DNA of 64,000 nt from Burkholderiaceae bacterium (GCA_027493945.1 JAOSJU010000001.1:1736001-1800000), one strand, 5' to 3'; numbered from the stretch's first letter, positions 8,201 through 22,243 are shown. The notes: generated from the sequence alone by a model not told the origin. Program-made: numbers and translations.

Positions 8201-8724
8201 ACCGCATCGCCCCCTGGCAAAACCGGCTGCTGCACGCGTCGGCATGGTTGCTCGGCGCAAGCGGCCTCGCCTGGCTCGGGCTCCACTACCTTGCGGGGGC
8301 CGGCGCGGGCGAATTGCCGCACCCGCTCGAGCCCCGGCTCATGCGGCTGCACGGTGGCGCGGCGTTCGCCGCGCTGTTCGTCGCCGGCGCGCTGGCCGCG
8401 GGGCACGTGCCGAACGGCTGGCGGCTGACTGCCTCGCGGATTTGGCGGGCCGGGTCGGCGCGTCGGCGGCGCACCGGCATCGCGCTCGTGGGCCTGGGCG
8501 CCGCCGCGGCGCTCACCGGCTACCTGCTCTACTACTTCGCGCCGGAGACCGTGCGCCCTGCGCTGGGGTGGCTGCATGCGGCCTTCGGGTTGGCGATGAT
8601 GCTGATACTGGCCACGCACGCGCCCACGGCCAGGACCGACGCCGATCCGAGCGTCGCACCACAGGGGGGCGAACCCTGCGGCAACCGCCTGGCCGAACCC
8701 GATCGCGCTCCCGGCGGCCGCTGA
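8188..8724 (+). CDS. Small four-helix membrane protein, possible b-haem electron donor
   Basis: A 178-residue protein from ATG 8188, overlapping the apbE end. Four hydrophobic helices are visible (about residues 15-32, 54-72, 98-116, 124-142). Histidines lie within or at the ends of several: RLLHASAWLL, GLHYLAG, MRLHGGAAF, AAGHVP, GWLHAAFGL and LATHAP. This spacing resembles DUF4405-like or cytochrome b561-like membrane cytochromes. With the flavoprotein and di-heme genes ahead of it, it may pass electrons from quinol across the inner membrane. The C-terminal tail is hydrophilic and low-complexity. The family assignment is tentative. Confidence 0.6.
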   Translation: MASLNRIAPWQNRLLHASAWLLGASGLAWLGLHYLAGAGAGELPHPLEPRLMRLHGGAAFAALFVAGALAAGHVPNGWRLTASRIWRAGSARRRRTGIALVGLGAAAALTGYLLYYFAPETVRPALGWLHAAFGLAMMLILATHAPTARTDADPSVAPQGGEPCGNRLAEPDRAPGGR

Positions 8725-8790
8725 GCCGGGCCCGCTGGCGTGCAGGCCGGCGTGCAACCCGGCCCGCCGCCCGATCAGGTCGCCGCGCGA

Positions 8791-9765
8791 TCAGGCCGCC
8801 GCCCGCTCGCCGACAATCGCCAGCACCGCATCGCGCACCGCATCGGCGTTCGGCACCGCCGCCTGCTCGAGCGCCCACGAGGACGCGGCCGGCGCATCGG
8901 GCCCCGCCAGGCGGCGCACCGGCGCCTTCAGCGCGTCGAACGCGTGCTCGCTCGCGATCGCCGACACCTCGGCGCCGACGCCGCACAGTCGATTGGCCTC
9001 GTGCACCACGACCAGCCGCCCTGTCTTGCGCACCGAGCGCAGGATCGCCTTCTCGTCGAGCGGCTTGAGCGTGCGCAGGTCGATCACCTCGGCATGGATG
9101 CCGCGTTCGGCGAGCGCGTCGGCGGCGCCCAGGCAGGCGCCGACCGTTTTCGCATACGAGACGAGGGTCACGTCGCTGCCCTCGCGCAGCACCGCCGCAC
9201 GGCCGATCGGCACGACGTGATCGTCCGACTCCGGCGCCTCGCCCGGCGCCATCGCCAGCCCGATGTCCACGAAGAACATCACCGGGTTGTCGTCGCGGAT
9301 CGCCGCCTTGAGCAATCCCTCGAGGTCGGCGATGCTGGATGGCATGACCACTTTCAGGCCGGGCGCATGCACGAACATCGCCTCCAGGTTGTGGTTGTGC
9401 TGCCCGCCCACCGACCAGCCGGCGCCGGTCATCGCGATCGCCACCATCGGGAACTCGAACTGGCCGCCCGACAGGTAGCGCAACTTGCCCGCGCTGTTCA
9501 CGAGCGCATCCATCGAGTAGGCGAGGAACGGCGCGAACAGCAGGTCGACCACCGGGCGCAGGCCGCTGGCCGCTGCGCCCACCGCGGTGCCGGCGATGAT
9601 CGCTTCGGCCAGCGGCGTGTTGCGCACGCGCTCGGAGCCGAACTCGCGCGCGAGGTCGGCGCGCTTGGTGGCGACGCCTTCGCCGAACAGGACGACGCGC
9701 TCGTCGCGCCGCATCTCCTCGGCCAGCGCCCGGCCGATCGCGTCGTGTGCCGTGATCTGTGACAT
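8791..9765 (-). CDS. 2-oxoacid (pyruvate/acetoin-type) dehydrogenase E1 beta subunit
   Basis: A 324-residue protein with both transketolase-like domains: the pyrimidine-binding domain containing RNTPLAEAIIAGTAVGAA (the catalytic Glu region) and the C-terminal transketolase_C domain (VTLVSYAKTVGACLGA, VHEANRLCG). With the alpha subunit encoded 21 bases upstream it forms the ThDP-dependent alpha2beta2 E1 that decarboxylates a 2-oxoacid and hands the acyl group to a lipoyl E2. No E2 or E3 gene is adjacent, so partners must be elsewhere. The sequence is of the AcoB/PdhB branch. Substrate choice between pyruvate, acetoin and branched-chain oxoacids cannot be settled from the sequence. Confidence 0.9.
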   Translation of the reverse strand: MSQITAHDAIGRALAEEMRRDERVVLFGEGVATKRADLAREFGSERVRNTPLAEAIIAGTAVGAAASGLRPVVDLLFAPFLAYSMDALVNSAGKLRYLSGGQFEFPMVAIAMTGAGWSVGGQHNHNLEAMFVHAPGLKVVMPSSIADLEGLLKAAIRDDNPVMFFVDIGLAMAPGEAPESDDHVVPIGRAAVLREGSDVTLVSYAKTVGACLGAADALAERGIHAEVIDLRTLKPLDEKAILRSVRKTGRLVVVHEANRLCGVGAEVSAIASEHAFDALKAPVRRLAGPDAPAASSWALEQAAVPNADAVRDAVLAIVGERAAA

Positions 9766-9786
9766 GGCGGATCCTCAGGGTCGGGT

Positions 9787-10755
9787 TCAGGCGTAGACCT
9801 CGGTCGTCAGCTCGCGCGGGTCGGGCCACGCCGAGCCGTTGGCGAACAGCACCGCCGCCTCGATGGCGGCGTCGACGCGCTGCCTCATCCGGTCGAGCTC
9901 GTCGCGACCGGCTGCGCCCGCAGCGACCAGGCGCTGGCCGGCGAGCTCGATCGGATCGCGGGCGCGCCACGCCGCGAGCTCCGCGGGGTCGACGTAGGCC
10001 TGGTCGTCGGGCTCGAAGTGGCCGCGCATCCGGTAGGTTTCGAGCTCGAGGAAGTGCGGCCGGCCAGTGGCGCGGATTGCGGCCACCGCCTTGCGCGCGG
10101 CCACGTGCACCGCCTCGACGTCGTTGCCGTCGACCGTCTCCGACTCCACCGCGTGCGCGGCCGCCCAGGTGCGGATGTGCTCGATCGGCATCGTCTCGTC
10201 GCGGCGCACGAACGCCTGCCACTGGTTGTTCTCGCAGACGTAGAGGATCGGCAAGCGCCACTGCGCCGCGAGGTTCAGCGACTCGTGGAAGATTCCCTCG
10301 CAGGCCGCGCCGTCGCCGAAGAAAGTCGCGACGATGCCGCCCGGCTCGCCGACGCCCATCTTCTGCGCCAGCGCCACTCCGGTGACCATCGACAGCTCGC
10401 CGCCGACGATGGTCGAGGTCAGCACCACGCCCAGCTCCTTCGCCGAGATGTGCAGCGACCCGCTCTTGCCCTTGCAGTAGCCGTCCACGCGCCCGAGCAC
10501 CTCGGCCATCATCCGGCCCGGGTCGGCGCCGCGCGCCAGCAGGTGCCCGGCGCTGCGGTGGTTGGTCACCATGCGGTCGCGCCGCTCGAGCGCGCGCACC
10601 ACGCCGACCGCGCCGGCCTCCTGGCCCACCGAGGTGCAGGTGCCGGCCGCGCCCGTCTGGGCGTTGATCGCCACCAGCCGGTTCTCGTAGGCGCGGATCG
10701 TCATCATCGCCTCGAGCATCGACAGGCGCGGATCGGGTTCGGTCGCTGGCTTCAT
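9787..10755 (-). CDS. 2-oxoacid (pyruvate/acetoin-type) dehydrogenase E1 alpha subunit
   Basis: A 322-residue protein started at ATG 10755 (MKPATEPDP), which has GGGAGA eight bases upstream; the longer open frame to 10893 would add an unlikely Arg-rich leader. It holds the ThDP diphosphate motif, GDGAACEG with ENN about 25 residues later, the active-site loop [15 protein letters not shown] and [10 protein letters not shown]. It lies directly ahead of the E1 beta gene on the same strand and forms a two-gene unit divergent from glgB. It matches the AcoA/PdhA family in length and motifs. Confidence 0.9.
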   Translation of the reverse strand: MKPATEPDPRLSMLEAMMTIRAYENRLVAINAQTGAAGTCTSVGQEAGAVGVVRALERRDRMVTNHRSAGHLLARGADPGRMMAEVLGRVDGYCKGKSGSLHISAKELGVVLTSTIVGGELSMVTGVALAQKMGVGEPGGIVATFFGDGAACEGIFHESLNLAAQWRLPILYVCENNQWQAFVRRDETMPIEHIRTWAAAHAVESETVDGNDVEAVHVAARKAVAAIRATGRPHFLELETYRMRGHFEPDDQAYVDPAELAAWRARDPIELAGQRLVAAGAAGRDELDRMRQRVDAAIEAAVLFANGSAWPDPRELTTEVYA

Positions 10756-10873
10756 CGTCGATTCTCCCTGCATGCGGCTGCGGTCGCGCCGGTCGGCCCG
10801 GCGAAGCGGACTTTGCGCCGGCGCGCCGCGTGCCACAATGGCTCGGAGGAGCCAGAGTCCGAAGAGCCATACG

Positions 10874-14902
<4,029 letters not shown>

Positions 14903-14906
<4 letters not shown>

Positions 14907-17039
14907 GCAGCGCCCGCGAGCGGCTGCTGTGGCTGGCGGCCGCGCACGGCATCGAAGCGGGCTATCACGACATCTGGGGGCGCCGCCACGACGCGTCCGA
15001 CGCCGCACTGCGCGCGCTGCTGGGCGAAATGGGCGTGCCGGCCGGCAGCGACGCCGACGTCGACCGCGAACTGGCCGCGACGCACCTGCGCTACTGGGGC
15101 CGCCTGACCGAGCCGGTGGTCGCGGCGCAGGCGGAGTCGACGCCGATCGCGGTGCTTCTGAGGCTCGCGCGCCGCGGAGCCGGCGAGCGCGTCGCGTGGA
15201 GGCTGAACCTGGAGTCGGGCGAAACGGTAGACGGCGAAGCCGAGGTCGACGCGCTCGCGCTGCGCGAACGCAGCGAAGCCGCGGGCGTCGCGCGCGAGTC
15301 GCGCACCCTCGCGATTCCGGTAGCGCTGCCCGCCGGCTACCACCGGCTCGAATTGCGCGCGAGCGATGCGACGGCTGCCGTGCTCGTCGTCGCCGCGCCC
15401 GCCACCTGCTACCGCCCGCCGCTGCTCGCCGACGATGCGCGCGTCTGGGGCTGGTCGGTGCAGCTCTACGGACTGCGCTCCTCGCGCAACTGGGGCGTGG
15501 GCGACTTCGGCGACCTGCTCGCGCTGATCGACCTCGCGGCGCTGCGCGGGGCGTGCGCGATCGGCCTGAATCCGCTGCACGCGCGCTTCGCGCACGATGC
15601 CGGGCGCACCAGCCCCTACGCTCCGTCGTCGCGACTCTGGCTCGACGCGCTGGCGATCGACGTCGAAGCGATCGAGGACTTCGGCGAGTGCGACGCGGCA
15701 CGCGCGCACGTGGACGCGCCCGCGTTCCGCGCGCGGCTCGCGGCGTTGCGCGAAGCGAGCCCCGGTCGACTACGAAGGTGTCTCGCGGGCCAAGCACGCA
15801 GTGCTGCGCGAGTTGCATGCGCACTTCCGCAGCCATCACCTGGCGCACGACACGCAGCGTGCGCGCGAGTTTCGCGCCTTCCAGTCGCAGGCCGGCGACG
15901 CGTTGCGGCGGCACGCGGGCTTCGAGGCGATGCAGGAGGCGGCGCCCGGCGCATCGCCGGCGCCGGAGCAGGACGAATTGCCCCGGCGCGCCGAGTACTA
16001 CGAGTACCTGCAGTGGCAGGCCGACCGGCAGCTCGCGCGCGCCGCGGCGCGCTGCCGCAAGCGCGGCATGGCGATCGGCCTGTACCTCGATCTCGCGGTG
16101 TCGGTCGATCGCTCGGGCTCCGACGCGTGGTCGTTTCCCGGCTGCTTCGCCGCGAGCGCGAGCGTGGGCGCGCCGCCCGACGACTTCAACCTGTCGGGCC
16201 AGGACTGGGGGCTGCCGCCGCTGCTGCCGCAGGCGCTGCGCGAGCGCGGCCACGAGCCGTTCGTGCTCGCGCTGCGCTCGAACATGCGGCATGCCGGCGC
16301 CTTGCGCATCGACCACGTGATGGGGCTGATGCGGCTGTACTGGGTGCCGCGCGGCGCCGGCGCGCGCGACGGGGCCTACGTGCGCTATCCGCTCGACGAG
16401 CTGCTGGCGATCGTGAAGCTCGAGAGCCACCGCAATCGTTGCGTCGTCGTCGGCGAGGATCTCGGCACCGTGCCCGACGCGGTGCGCGCGGCGCTCGCAG
16501 CCGCGCGCGTGCTCTCGTACCGGCTGCTCTACTTCCAGCGCGACGCATCGGGCGAATTCCTGCCGCCGCAGGCCTACCCGCGCGACGCGCTGGTCTCGAT
16601 CGGCACGCACGACCTGCCCACGCTCGCCGGCTGGTGGCAGGACCGCGACATCGCGCTGCGCGACGGTCTCGGCCTGTTTCCCGACGAGGCCACGCGCGCT
16701 CGGCTGCACGGCGAGCGCGCGCTCGACCGCCTGCGCCTGCTCGAGGCGCTCGCGCGCGCGGGCCGGCTGCCCGACGAAGCCGACATCGAGACGCTGGCGA
16801 AGGGCCCGCTGTCGGCGGCGCTGATCGAGGCGATCCACGGCTGGCTTGCCGCCTGCCCGTCGCGGCTGATGATGGTGCAGCCCGAAGACTGGCTGGGCGT
16901 CGTCGAGCAGAACAACCTGCCGGGCACTGTCGACGAACACCCGAACTGGCGACGCAAGCTGCCGCTCACCGTCGAGCAGCTGCGCGCCGACGCGGCCGGC
17001 GCGCGCCTGGCCGCCGTGCTCGCGCGCGAACGGCCCTGA
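14903..17039 (+). CDS. malQ: 4-alpha-glucanotransferase (amylomaltase), single-base frameshift
   Basis: A GH77 enzyme of about 711 residues once one frame break is repaired. The first frame runs from ATG 14903 (overlapping the glgX stop) through [20 protein letters not shown] and [18 protein letters not shown] to RLAALREAS. The run CCCC at 15760-15763 has one base too many, and the protein continues as [18 protein letters not shown] in the next frame to 17039. The catalytic residues are in the second part: Asp in [15 protein letters not shown], Glu in [11 protein letters not shown] and HD in [14 protein letters not shown]. It disproportionates maltodextrins. Both halves are full and conserved, so a sequencing error is the simplest explanation. 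Confidence 0.92.
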
Positions 17040-17061
17040 ATCCGGGCCGGGCAGGCTCCGG

Positions 17062-18042
17062 TCAGGGCACCAGCAGGATCGCGCCGGTCGTCGCGCGCGC
17101 CTCGGCCGCGCGATGCGCAGCCGGCGCCTCGTCGAGCGCGAAGCGCGCGCCGATCGTCGCGCGCACGTGGCCGGCGGCGATCGCCGCGAACACGTCCGCC
17201 GCGTTGGCGCGGAAGGTCGCGACGTCCGCGTTGTGCGGGAACACCGACGGCCGGGTGAGGAACAGGCAGCCTTTCTTGTTCAGCAGGTCGGGCTCGATCG
17301 CCGGGGCCGGCCCCGAAGCGCCGCCGTAGACGACGACCAGTCCGAACGGCGCAGCGCAGTCGAGCGACTTCAGGAAGGTGTCGCGGCCGACCGAGTCGTA
17401 GACCACGCGCGCCTTGCGCCCGCCGGTAGCCTGCAGGAACGCCTGCGGCCAGTCGTCGCGCGAGTAGTCGATCGCCGCGTCGCAGCCGGCGGCGCGCGCG
17501 ATCTCGCACTTGGCCGGCGAGCCGGCCGTGCCCACGACGTACGCGCCGAGCGCCTTGGCCCAGCGCACCAGGATCTGACCGACGCCTCCGGCGGCGGCGT
17601 GCGCCAGCAGCACATCGCCCGGCTGGACCGCGCAGGTTTTCTTCAGCAGGTACTGCGCGGTCATCGCCTTGAAGAACACCGCCGCGGCCTCCTCGTCGGA
17701 CACCGCGGACGGCAGCGCCACCAGGCGCTCGGTCGCCGCGTTGCGGCAATCGGCATAGGCGCCCACGCCGGCGTTCATGTAGACCACGCGGTCGCCCGGG
17801 CGCAGGTCGCTCACCCCGGCACCGACCGCCTCCACCACGCCGGCGGCTTCGTGCCCGAGCCCGGTAGGCAGCGGCAACTGATAGACGCCGCTGCGCTGGT
17901 AGACGTCGATGAAATTGAACCCGATCGCCGTCTGGCGCACGCGGGCCTCGCCCGGGGCCGGATCGGGCAGATCGACCGCTTCGATCCGCATCACCTCGGC
18001 CGGGCCGAATTCGCGGATCCGCACGGCGCGGGACAGGATCAT
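17062..18042 (-). CDS. NADPH:quinone reductase, zinc-less MDR family
   Basis: A 326-residue protein started at ATG 18042 (MILSRAVRIREFGPAEVM), with GAGGAA upstream; the longer frame to 18189 lacks support. A GroES-like domain (FNFIDVYQRSGVYQLPLP, GLGHEAAGVVEAVG) precedes the Rossmann domain with AAAGGVGQILVRWAK. It lacks the Cys/His ligands of zinc dehydrogenases, as in quinone oxidoreductase Qor. It should reduce quinones using NADPH in the cytoplasm. It stands alone, convergent with malQ and divergent from the MFS gene. Confidence 0.9.
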   Translation of the reverse strand: MILSRAVRIREFGPAEVMRIEAVDLPDPAPGEARVRQTAIGFNFIDVYQRSGVYQLPLPTGLGHEAAGVVEAVGAGVSDLRPGDRVVYMNAGVGAYADCRNAATERLVALPSAVSDEEAAAVFFKAMTAQYLLKKTCAVQPGDVLLAHAAAGGVGQILVRWAKALGAYVVGTAGSPAKCEIARAAGCDAAIDYSRDDWPQAFLQATGGRKARVVYDSVGRDTFLKSLDCAAPFGLVVVYGGASGPAPAIEPDLLNKKGCLFLTRPSVFPHNADVATFRANAADVFAAIAAGHVRATIGARFALDEAPAAHRAAEARATTGAILLVP

Positions 18043-18173
18043 CGCTGGTTCCTCGGAGAGACTCGGGCCATGATGATCGCACGCCCGACGGAATGACCGG
18101 CGCCGGCCCGGGGCTGAGCGACAATGCGGGCTGCGCGGGCCGCGCCGGCCTCGCGCTCCATCAGGAGCCCCGC

Positions 18174-19803
18174 TTGTCCGACGCGCCATCCAGCCAACGC
18201 GAGCCCGAAGGGCCGGCGTTGCCGGCAGCAGCCTTCACGCCGCTGGCGGATCCGGTCTTCCGGATGCTGTGGGTCGTCTGGTTCACCGCCAACGTCTGCA
18301 TGGCGATGAACGACGTCGCGGCCGCCTGGCTGATGAGCACGCTCACCACCTCGCCGGTGATGGTCGCGCTGGTGCAGACCGCCGCGACCATGCCGGTGTT
18401 CCTGCTCGGGCTGCCCAGCGGCGCGCTCGCCGACATCCTCGACCGGCGGCGCTATTTCGTCGTCACCCAGTTCTGGGTGGCGGTCACCGCGCTGCTGCTG
18501 TGCCCGGCGATCCTCACCGACGCGATCAACCCCACGCTGCTGCTGGTGCTGGTGTTCCTCAACGGCATCGGGCTCGCGATGCGCTGGCCGGTGTATTCGG
18601 CGATCGTTCCCGGGCTCGTGCCGCGCACCCAGCTGCCGGCCGCGCTGGCGCTGAACGGACTGGCGATGAACGCTTCGCGGATCATCGGCCCGGTCGTCGC
18701 GGGCGCACTGATCGCCGGCGCCGGCACCGAATGGGTGTTCATCGTGAACGTCGTGCTGTCGGTGATCGCCGCATTCCTGATCCTGCGCTGGAAAACCGTC
18801 GAGGAGCCGAGCGCGCTGCCCGGCGAACGCTTCCTGGGCGCGATGCGGGTCGGCGTGCAGTATGTGCGCCAGTCGGCGCCGATGCGCGCGGTGCTGGTGC
18901 GCGTGCTGACTTTCTTCGGCCAGTCGACCGCGCTGATCGCGCTGCTGCCGCTGGTGGCGCGCGGCATGCACGGCGGGTCGGCCGGCACCTACACCCTGTT
19001 GTTCGCCTCGCTCGGCTTCGGCGCGATCCTGTCGGTGTTCATGCTGCCGCACATGCGACATCGGCACAGTCGCGACCAGCTGATCCGCGACGGCTCGGTG
19101 GTCCAGGCGATCGCGATGGTCGGCGCCGGCGTTGCGCCCAACGTCTACGTCGCGGTGCCGGTGATGGTCGTCGCCGGCATGGCCTGGCTCACCACCGCCA
19201 ACTCGATTTCGGTGGCCGCGCAACTCGCACTGCCCAACTGGGTGCGCGCGCGCGGCATGTCGACCTTCCAGGTCGCGCTGATGGGCGGCGCCGGCGCGGG
19301 AGCGGCGCTGTGGGGCCAGGTGGCGGCGCTGACCAGCGTGCGCGCCAGCCTCGCGATCGCGGCCGTCACCGGCGTGGCCGCGTTGTGGCTGACCCGGCAC
19401 TACCGGGTCGAAGGCGACGCTGCGGACGACCTCACGCCCTCGCAGGAATGGAAGGCGCCGGTCACCGCGCTCCCGGTGGAGCCCGACGCAGGGCCGGTCA
19501 TGACGACGATCGAATACCGGATCGATCCGGCGCGCGCCGCCGAGTTCCGCGAGGTGATGCGCGAGAGCCGCAGCAGCCGGCTGCGCCGAGGGAGCGCTGT
19601 CGTGGGAGCTGTTCCGCGACACGAACGACCCGGGCCGCTTCCTCGAATACTTCGTCGACGAATCGTGGGTCGAGCACCTGCGCCGCTTCGACCGCGTCAC
19701 CACCGCCGACGTGGCGCTGCGCGCGCGCCGGCTGTCGTTCCATCTCGGCGAGCGGCCGCCGGTGGTCACCCGTTGCATCGCCGAACCGGTGCAGCACCGA
19801 TGA
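18174..19803 (+). CDS. MFS exporter (EntS-like, MFS_3) with C-terminal monooxygenase-like domain, frameshifted
   Basis: The start is probably TTG 18174 (AGGAG at 18163-18167); ATG 18093 gives a poor leader. About 12 transmembrane helices are seen, with LPSGALADILDRRRYF as the family A motif, followed by a soluble tail of about 100 residues resembling ABM-type domains (MTTIEYRIDPARAAEFREVM). One extra G in GGG at 19590-19592 shifts the frame, and the tail continues as ALSWELFRDTNDPGRFLEYF and ends at TGA 19803. Members of this fused family are thought to export small molecules, but the substrate is unknown. The helices are intact, so only the tail is affected by the break. Confidence 0.85.
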
Positions 19804-19888
19804 GCCCCTCGGCTCGAGCCGGCTCGGCGAGGACGCGCGCGCCGGCGCGGGGACGATCATAGTGTGAAAAGGCCCTAGAATCGCGTTC

Positions 19889-20326
19889 GTGCCTGCCGAC
19901 CGCGCCCGTCCGTTCGCCGCCTGGATCGCCTGCCTGGCCATCCTGACGGGCGCGCTCGCGCCGTCGATCGGCCAGGCGGTCGCGGCCATTCGCGGATGGC
20001 CGATCCTGGTGGCCGAACTGTGCTCGGCGAACCGCCACGGACGCGTGGTGATCTGGGCGCCCTCCGTGGCCGACACCGACGCCGGGGCCCGACTCGACGG
20101 CTCGGGTCGCCCCGACGGCCCGGTCCAGCGCAGCGGGGCCGGCGGCGCGCATTGCCCGGCGTGTCTCGGCTCGGCCGATCCCTGGGGCCCGCCGCCGGCG
20201 ATGGCGCCGTCGTACGCAGTGGCGGCAACCCCGCAGCGGCTGCTGCCGGTACTCGCCACGGCTTCCGCAAACGCCTCGCAACCGTGGACGCCGGGGAATC
20301 CGCGAGCGCCGCCCTCCGGCGCCTGA
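19889..20326 (+). CDS. DUF2946 family protein, copper-associated
   Basis: A 145-residue protein from GTG 19889 with one N-terminal hydrophobic segment (AWIACLAILTGALAPSIG), then a hydrophilic region with AHCPACLGSADPWG. The CPAC pair close to a His is the hallmark of DUF2946 proteins, which usually sit beside PCuAC chaperones or copper TonB receptors. The neighbour 96 bases downstream is PCuAC, which supports a role in periplasmic copper handling. The biochemical function is not established for the family. Confidence 0.7.
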   Translation: MPADRARPFAAWIACLAILTGALAPSIGQAVAAIRGWPILVAELCSANRHGRVVIWAPSVADTDAGARLDGSGRPDGPVQRSGAGGAHCPACLGSADPWGPPPAMAPSYAVAATPQRLLPVLATASANASQPWTPGNPRAPPSGA

Positions 20327-20421
20327 TTTTTACCTGCTCCCGAGATCCCGACATTTCCGGGTACGCGCCATTGTCGGCGTGCACCCGCTGCCCGCGCCCC
20401 AGGCGCGGAAGGAACCCGAAC

Positions 20422-20874
20422 ATGAAACGCTTGCTCACTGCCTCGATCCTCTATCTCTCGCTCGCCGGCGCCGCGTTCGCGCAGGTGACGGTCTCCGATC
20501 CCTGGGTGCGCGCCACCGTCGCCTCGCAGAAGGCGAGTGGCGCGTTCATGACGCTGACCGCACCGCGCGACACGCGCCTGGTCGCGGCGAGTTCGCCGGT
20601 GGCCGGCGTGGTCGAAATCCACGAGATGGCGATGCGCGACAACGTGATGCGGATGCGCGCGGTCGACGCGCTGGCCCTGCCGGCCGGCAAGGCCGTCAAG
20701 CTCGAGCCGGGCGGCTACCACGTGATGCTGATGCAACTGAAAGGCCCGCTGAACGCCGGCGACACCGTGGCGCTGGAACTCGTTTTCGAAGGCGCCGACA
20801 AGGCCCGCGAGACCGTGCAGGTTCAGGCACCGGTGCGCGCGCTCACTTCCGGCCACGGCTCGATGAAGCACTGA
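20422..20874 (+). CDS. Periplasmic copper chaperone PCuAC
   Basis: A 150-residue protein started at ATG 20422 after GGAAGGA. Signal peptide MKRLLTASILYLSLAGAAFA is followed by the PCuAC fold: DPWVRATVASQKASGAFMTL, then the metal motif EIHEMAMRDNVMRMR and GGYHVMLM, giving the HxM...M...HxM ligand set for Cu(I). It delivers copper to cytochrome oxidase assembly. The His-poor C-terminus ends GHGSMKH, which may be an extra ligand. Neighbours DUF2946, nnrS, copA and copZ make this a copper-centred group. Confidence 0.92.
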   Translation: MKRLLTASILYLSLAGAAFAQVTVSDPWVRATVASQKASGAFMTLTAPRDTRLVAASSPVAGVVEIHEMAMRDNVMRMRAVDALALPAGKAVKLEPGGYHVMLMQLKGPLNAGDTVALELVFEGADKARETVQVQAPVRALTSGHGSMKH

Positions 20875-20928
20875 CGCGCTCGCCCGCCGCCGCTCGCGCC
20901 CGACTTGTGCGCGCTGCGGCGGCCCTTT

Positions 20929-20951
20929 AAGATGCATTTGATTTAAATCTT
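20929..20951 (+). promoter_or_regulatory. NsrR-like (or FNR/DNR-like) site upstream of nnrS
   Basis: The left half AAGATGCATTT is a full match to the NsrR half-site of betaproteobacteria; the right half ATTTAAATCTT matches 7 of 11 positions of the mirrored half. Inside it, TTGAT-TTAA-ATCTT also resembles an FNR/DNR box (TTGAT-N4-ATCAA) at 8 of 10. The site ends only 15 bases before the nnrS ATG, a position better suited to repression than activation. Which regulator binds is inference. Confidence 0.6.
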
Positions 20952-20965
20952 AGAGTCTGCTCCCC

Positions 20966-22189
20966 ATGAAGCCCGTCCCCGTCCGCACCGTGCTCGTGCC
21001 GCTGCTCGAGCCGCAGGGCGCATCGCCGGCGTCCGCGCCGCGCGGCATTCCGCTGTTCCGGCTCGGCTTCCGGCCGTTCTACCTGCTGGCCGCACTGTTC
21101 GCGGCGCTGTCGGTGCCGGTTTGGATCGCACAATTCGCCGGCCTGCTGCCGGCGCCGTCGTCGTACCCGGCGATGCTCTGGCATGCGCACGAGATGAGCT
21201 ACGGCTTCGTGCTTGCGGTGATCGTCGGCTTCCTGCTCACCGCAGCGCGTGTCTGGACCGGCTTGCCCACGCCGTCCGGCGCCCATCTGGCCGGCCTGGC
21301 GCTGCTCTGGATCGCCGCGCGCGCGTTCAACTACTTCGGGCCGATACCGGCCGCGTTGCTCGCCGACGCGGCCTTCCTGATCCTGCCGATGATCGCGCTC
21401 GGCATGGTGCTGGTGAAGGCGCGCAGCTATCGCAATTTGTTCGTGCTCGCCGTGCTCACCGCGTTCCTGCTCGCCAATACGCTGTTCCACCTCGCGGTGG
21501 CCGGACGCGTCTCGTTCGCTCCGATCAACGCGGTGCACTTCTTCGTGTTCACCGTGATCGTGCTGATCACGGTGATCGGCGGGCGCGTGATCCCTTCGTT
21601 CACCGCCAGCGCGCTGCACGGCGTGCGGCAGTTCCGCAATCGCTGGCTCGACGCGCTGTCGCTGGCGGGCACCGCGGTGGCGCTGCTGATGGTCCTGCTC
21701 GGCACGCCGGTGGTGCCGACGGTAACGGCCTGCCTGGTCGCCGCCGCGCTGCAGGCTGTCCGCCTCGGCGGATGGAACCCGTGGGCCGCGCGCCAGCAGG
21801 CACTGCTGTGGGTCCTGCACGTTTCCTACGCCTGGATCCCGATCGGCCTCGTGCTCCTCGCCTGCGGCGTCGCGGGCAAGCTGCCGATGTCGGCAGGGGT
21901 ACACGCGCTGACGCTGGGGGCGATCGGCGGGCTGATCGTCGGCATGATCACGCGCACCGCGCTCGGCCACACGGCGCGACCGCTGAAGGCGGGACGAATC
22001 GAAGTGGCAGCCTACCTGCTCGTGCAGGCGGCCGTGCTGGTCAGGCTCGCGCCGATCCTGCTCGACGGCCTGCCGTACCTGCCGTGGACCACGGTGGCGG
22101 CCAGCGCCCGGAGCCTGGCGTTCGCGCTCTATTTCGTGAAATACGCGCCGATGCTGACCACACCGCGACTCGACGGCCGCGACGGCTGA
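20966..22189 (+). CDS. nnrS: NnrS family haem/copper membrane protein
   Basis: A 407-residue integral membrane protein with about 12 helices. Family features are PLFRLGFRPFYLLAALFA, AMLWHAHEMSYGF, NAVHFFVFTVIVLITVIGGRVIPSF and GMITRTALGHTARPL, whose histidines are thought to bind haem and copper. NnrS proteins protect against nitric oxide and nitrosative stress, and their genes are typically controlled by NnrR, DNR or NsrR. The site just upstream agrees with this. No nitrite or nitric oxide reductase genes are in the window. Confidence 0.93.
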   Translation: MKPVPVRTVLVPLLEPQGASPASAPRGIPLFRLGFRPFYLLAALFAALSVPVWIAQFAGLLPAPSSYPAMLWHAHEMSYGFVLAVIVGFLLTAARVWTGLPTPSGAHLAGLALLWIAARAFNYFGPIPAALLADAAFLILPMIALGMVLVKARSYRNLFVLAVLTAFLLANTLFHLAVAGRVSFAPINAVHFFVFTVIVLITVIGGRVIPSFTASALHGVRQFRNRWLDALSLAGTAVALLMVLLGTPVVPTVTACLVAAALQAVRLGGWNPWAARQQALLWVLHVSYAWIPIGLVLLACGVAGKLPMSAGVHALTLGAIGGLIVGMITRTALGHTARPLKAGRIEVAAYLLVQAAVLVRLAPILLDGLPYLPWTTVAASARSLAFALYFVKYAPMLTTPRLDGRDG

Positions 22190-22243
22190 ACGAGCCGCTC
22201 AGCCGATGCATTCCGGCGGCGCAGCGCGCCGCCGGTGGCGGCT

